NCBI GenBank assembly: GCA_015485595.1
Contig: WFTH01000048.1
Location: 1 to 12,511, forward strand
Direction of reading: 5' to 3'
Source of the DNA: Candidatus Microgenomates bacterium
GTDB lineage: Bacteria; Patescibacteriota; Microgenomatia; UBA1400; PJMF01
DNA length: 12,511 nt
A program made the translations under genes and the position numbers. Below, one piece after another: positions 11,767 through 12,511 of the stretch (its first letter is position 1; each line of letters begins with the position of its first letter). The notes below the pieces were generated by a model. It was not told the DNA's origin and did not search any database. It worked only from the letters and a program-made list of their open reading frames with translations.

Positions 11767-12511
11767 CTAGATCATATAGATTACTACAAAGACCACAATA
11801 CCAAAGCCAGCCACCGTAGCCAAAAGCGGTTTATCCGCCAGTAAAACTTGATCCGGAGACTCACCTCGGTTTTTTTCATAAACTAACTGTAAGTAGCGCA
11901 TGACTGCCAGGATTACAAACGGTACGGAAAGCATGAGTAGTTTTTGATTTTGAAATGAACGCGGAATATTAAAATAAGAAGCAACCGGCAACTGTTTGGC
12001 ATTAACCGGTGATTGAAAGGTAAAAAGAGCGTAAGTTAACCAAGTTGCGGTGGCAAACATGGCGGTATACTGATCAAGCAGTCTTTGGCTGTAGCTGGTT
12101 AAGGTTTTTCTGGTTAGTCCAGCTTGATGATGAGAGAGGTTTGAGAGGAGGGTTCTTTCACTTTGGCGTTTAGCTACCGCAATAAACAAAGCGGCAGAAA
12201 GAACCGTGAGTAAAAACCAGACATTCATATGAAGATTTACTACGGCTGAGCCAGCATAGATGCGAATCAGAAAGCCCACTGCAATCGAGACAATATCCAA
12301 GATTGGGATGTGTTTAAAATAAGTGGCGTAAGCAAGTTGCAGTGATAAATAAGTTGCAAGCAACAGGCCGAAAGCTGGAGGAAAGAAGCTACTTAAGATG
12401 AAAGTGGTTGCAAGCCCTAAAGTAGCAAAAATTTTGGCGTAACCTATAGGTAAAATACCTTGAGCTATCGGTCTGTATTTTTTGTATGGATGATTCTTGT
12501 CTGCCTCGATA
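11767..12511 (-). CDS. UbiA-family prenyltransferase, decaprenyl-phosphate phosphoribosyltransferase-like (5' end outside window)
   Basis: Only the last 247 residues are inside the window; the frame is open to 12510 and the N-terminus is missing. The visible part starts IEADKNHPYKKYRPIAQGIL, which fits the end of the first Asp-rich motif and the following HP-K-RPIA-G signature of UbiA proteins of the DPPR-synthase type (Mycobacterium Rv3806c family). The second motif YFKHIPILDIVSIAVGFLIR (residues 64-83 of the visible part), followed by IYAG, also fits. Several membrane helices follow. Such enzymes join phosphoribosyl pyrophosphate and a polyprenyl phosphate in the membrane, giving the lipid-linked pentose donor for cell-wall glycans. 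The neighbouring GT-C-like genes agree with this. An internal TTG at 12361-12363 should not be taken as the start. Confidence 0.85.
   Translation of the reverse strand, partial: IEADKNHPYKKYRPIAQGILPIGYAKIFATLGLATTFILSSFFPPAFGLLLATYLSLQLAYATYFKHIPILDIVSIAVGFLIRIYAGSAVVNLHMNVWFLLTVLSAALFIAVAKRQSERTLLSNLSHHQAGLTRKTLTSYSQRLLDQYTAMFATATWLTYALFTFQSPVNAKQLPVASYFNIPRSFQNQKLLMLSVPFVILAVMRYLQLVYEKNRGESPDQVLLADKPLLATVAGFGIVVFVVIYMI

Noticed and set aside
12361..12363. TTG as the start of the UbiA-like gene
   Set aside because: The frame continues open upstream to the window edge and encodes the conserved HP-K-RPIA signature there.

Overview
The window looks like bacterial chromosome from a streamlined, host-dependent lineage. 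My best guess is a Candidate Phyla Radiation (Patescibacteria) genome of the Microgenomates type. This is inferred from small genes in short units, several TATAAT boxes lying 6-10 nt from start codons with no Shine-Dalgarno site, a large DUF2298-type membrane protein, a polyprenyl-phosphate sugar cluster and very repetitive intergenic DNA. I could not test the taxonomy. The standard code fits: RecA and the helicase read full length with no in-frame UGA, although none of the ten genes uses UGA as its stop either.

Layout. recA lies on the minus strand at the left with its own terminator, promoter and Shine-Dalgarno site. A 400-nt repeat-filled gap follows. Next, on the plus strand, come a NudF-like Nudix hydrolase whose stop codon lies inside a tRNA-Pro(GGG) gene, a GNAT acetyltransferase remnant, and (minus strand) a decayed paralogue beside an intact 114-residue membrane protein. 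A small lipoprotein, a second Nudix hydrolase, a basic 94-residue protein of unknown function and a 1031-residue UvrD-type helicase with a C-terminal PD-(D/E)XK nuclease domain follow on the plus strand. The right third is a minus-strand envelope cluster: a UbiA-family phosphoribosyltransferase-like gene (cut by the window end), a DUF2298 multi-pass membrane protein and a GT39/PMT-like glycosyltransferase.

How they relate. recA and the helicase-nuclease point to recombination and repair. The two Nudix enzymes are housekeeping or salvage functions. The UbiA-like enzyme would make a polyprenyl-phosphate sugar donor, and the two large membrane proteins are plausible users of such donors in cell-surface glycan or glycoprotein synthesis.

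Most unusual feature. Most intergenic gaps, and four places inside the PMT-like gene, hold tracts of degenerate 7-nt tandem repeats in several unit families. Several tracts flank a second element beginning GTCATTCT. In the PMT-like gene the tracts keep the frame and encode Asn/Lys/Ser-rich loops. Because 7 is not a multiple of 3, loss or gain of one unit would shift the frame, so the gene could be switched on and off. This is the part of the window most worth following up.
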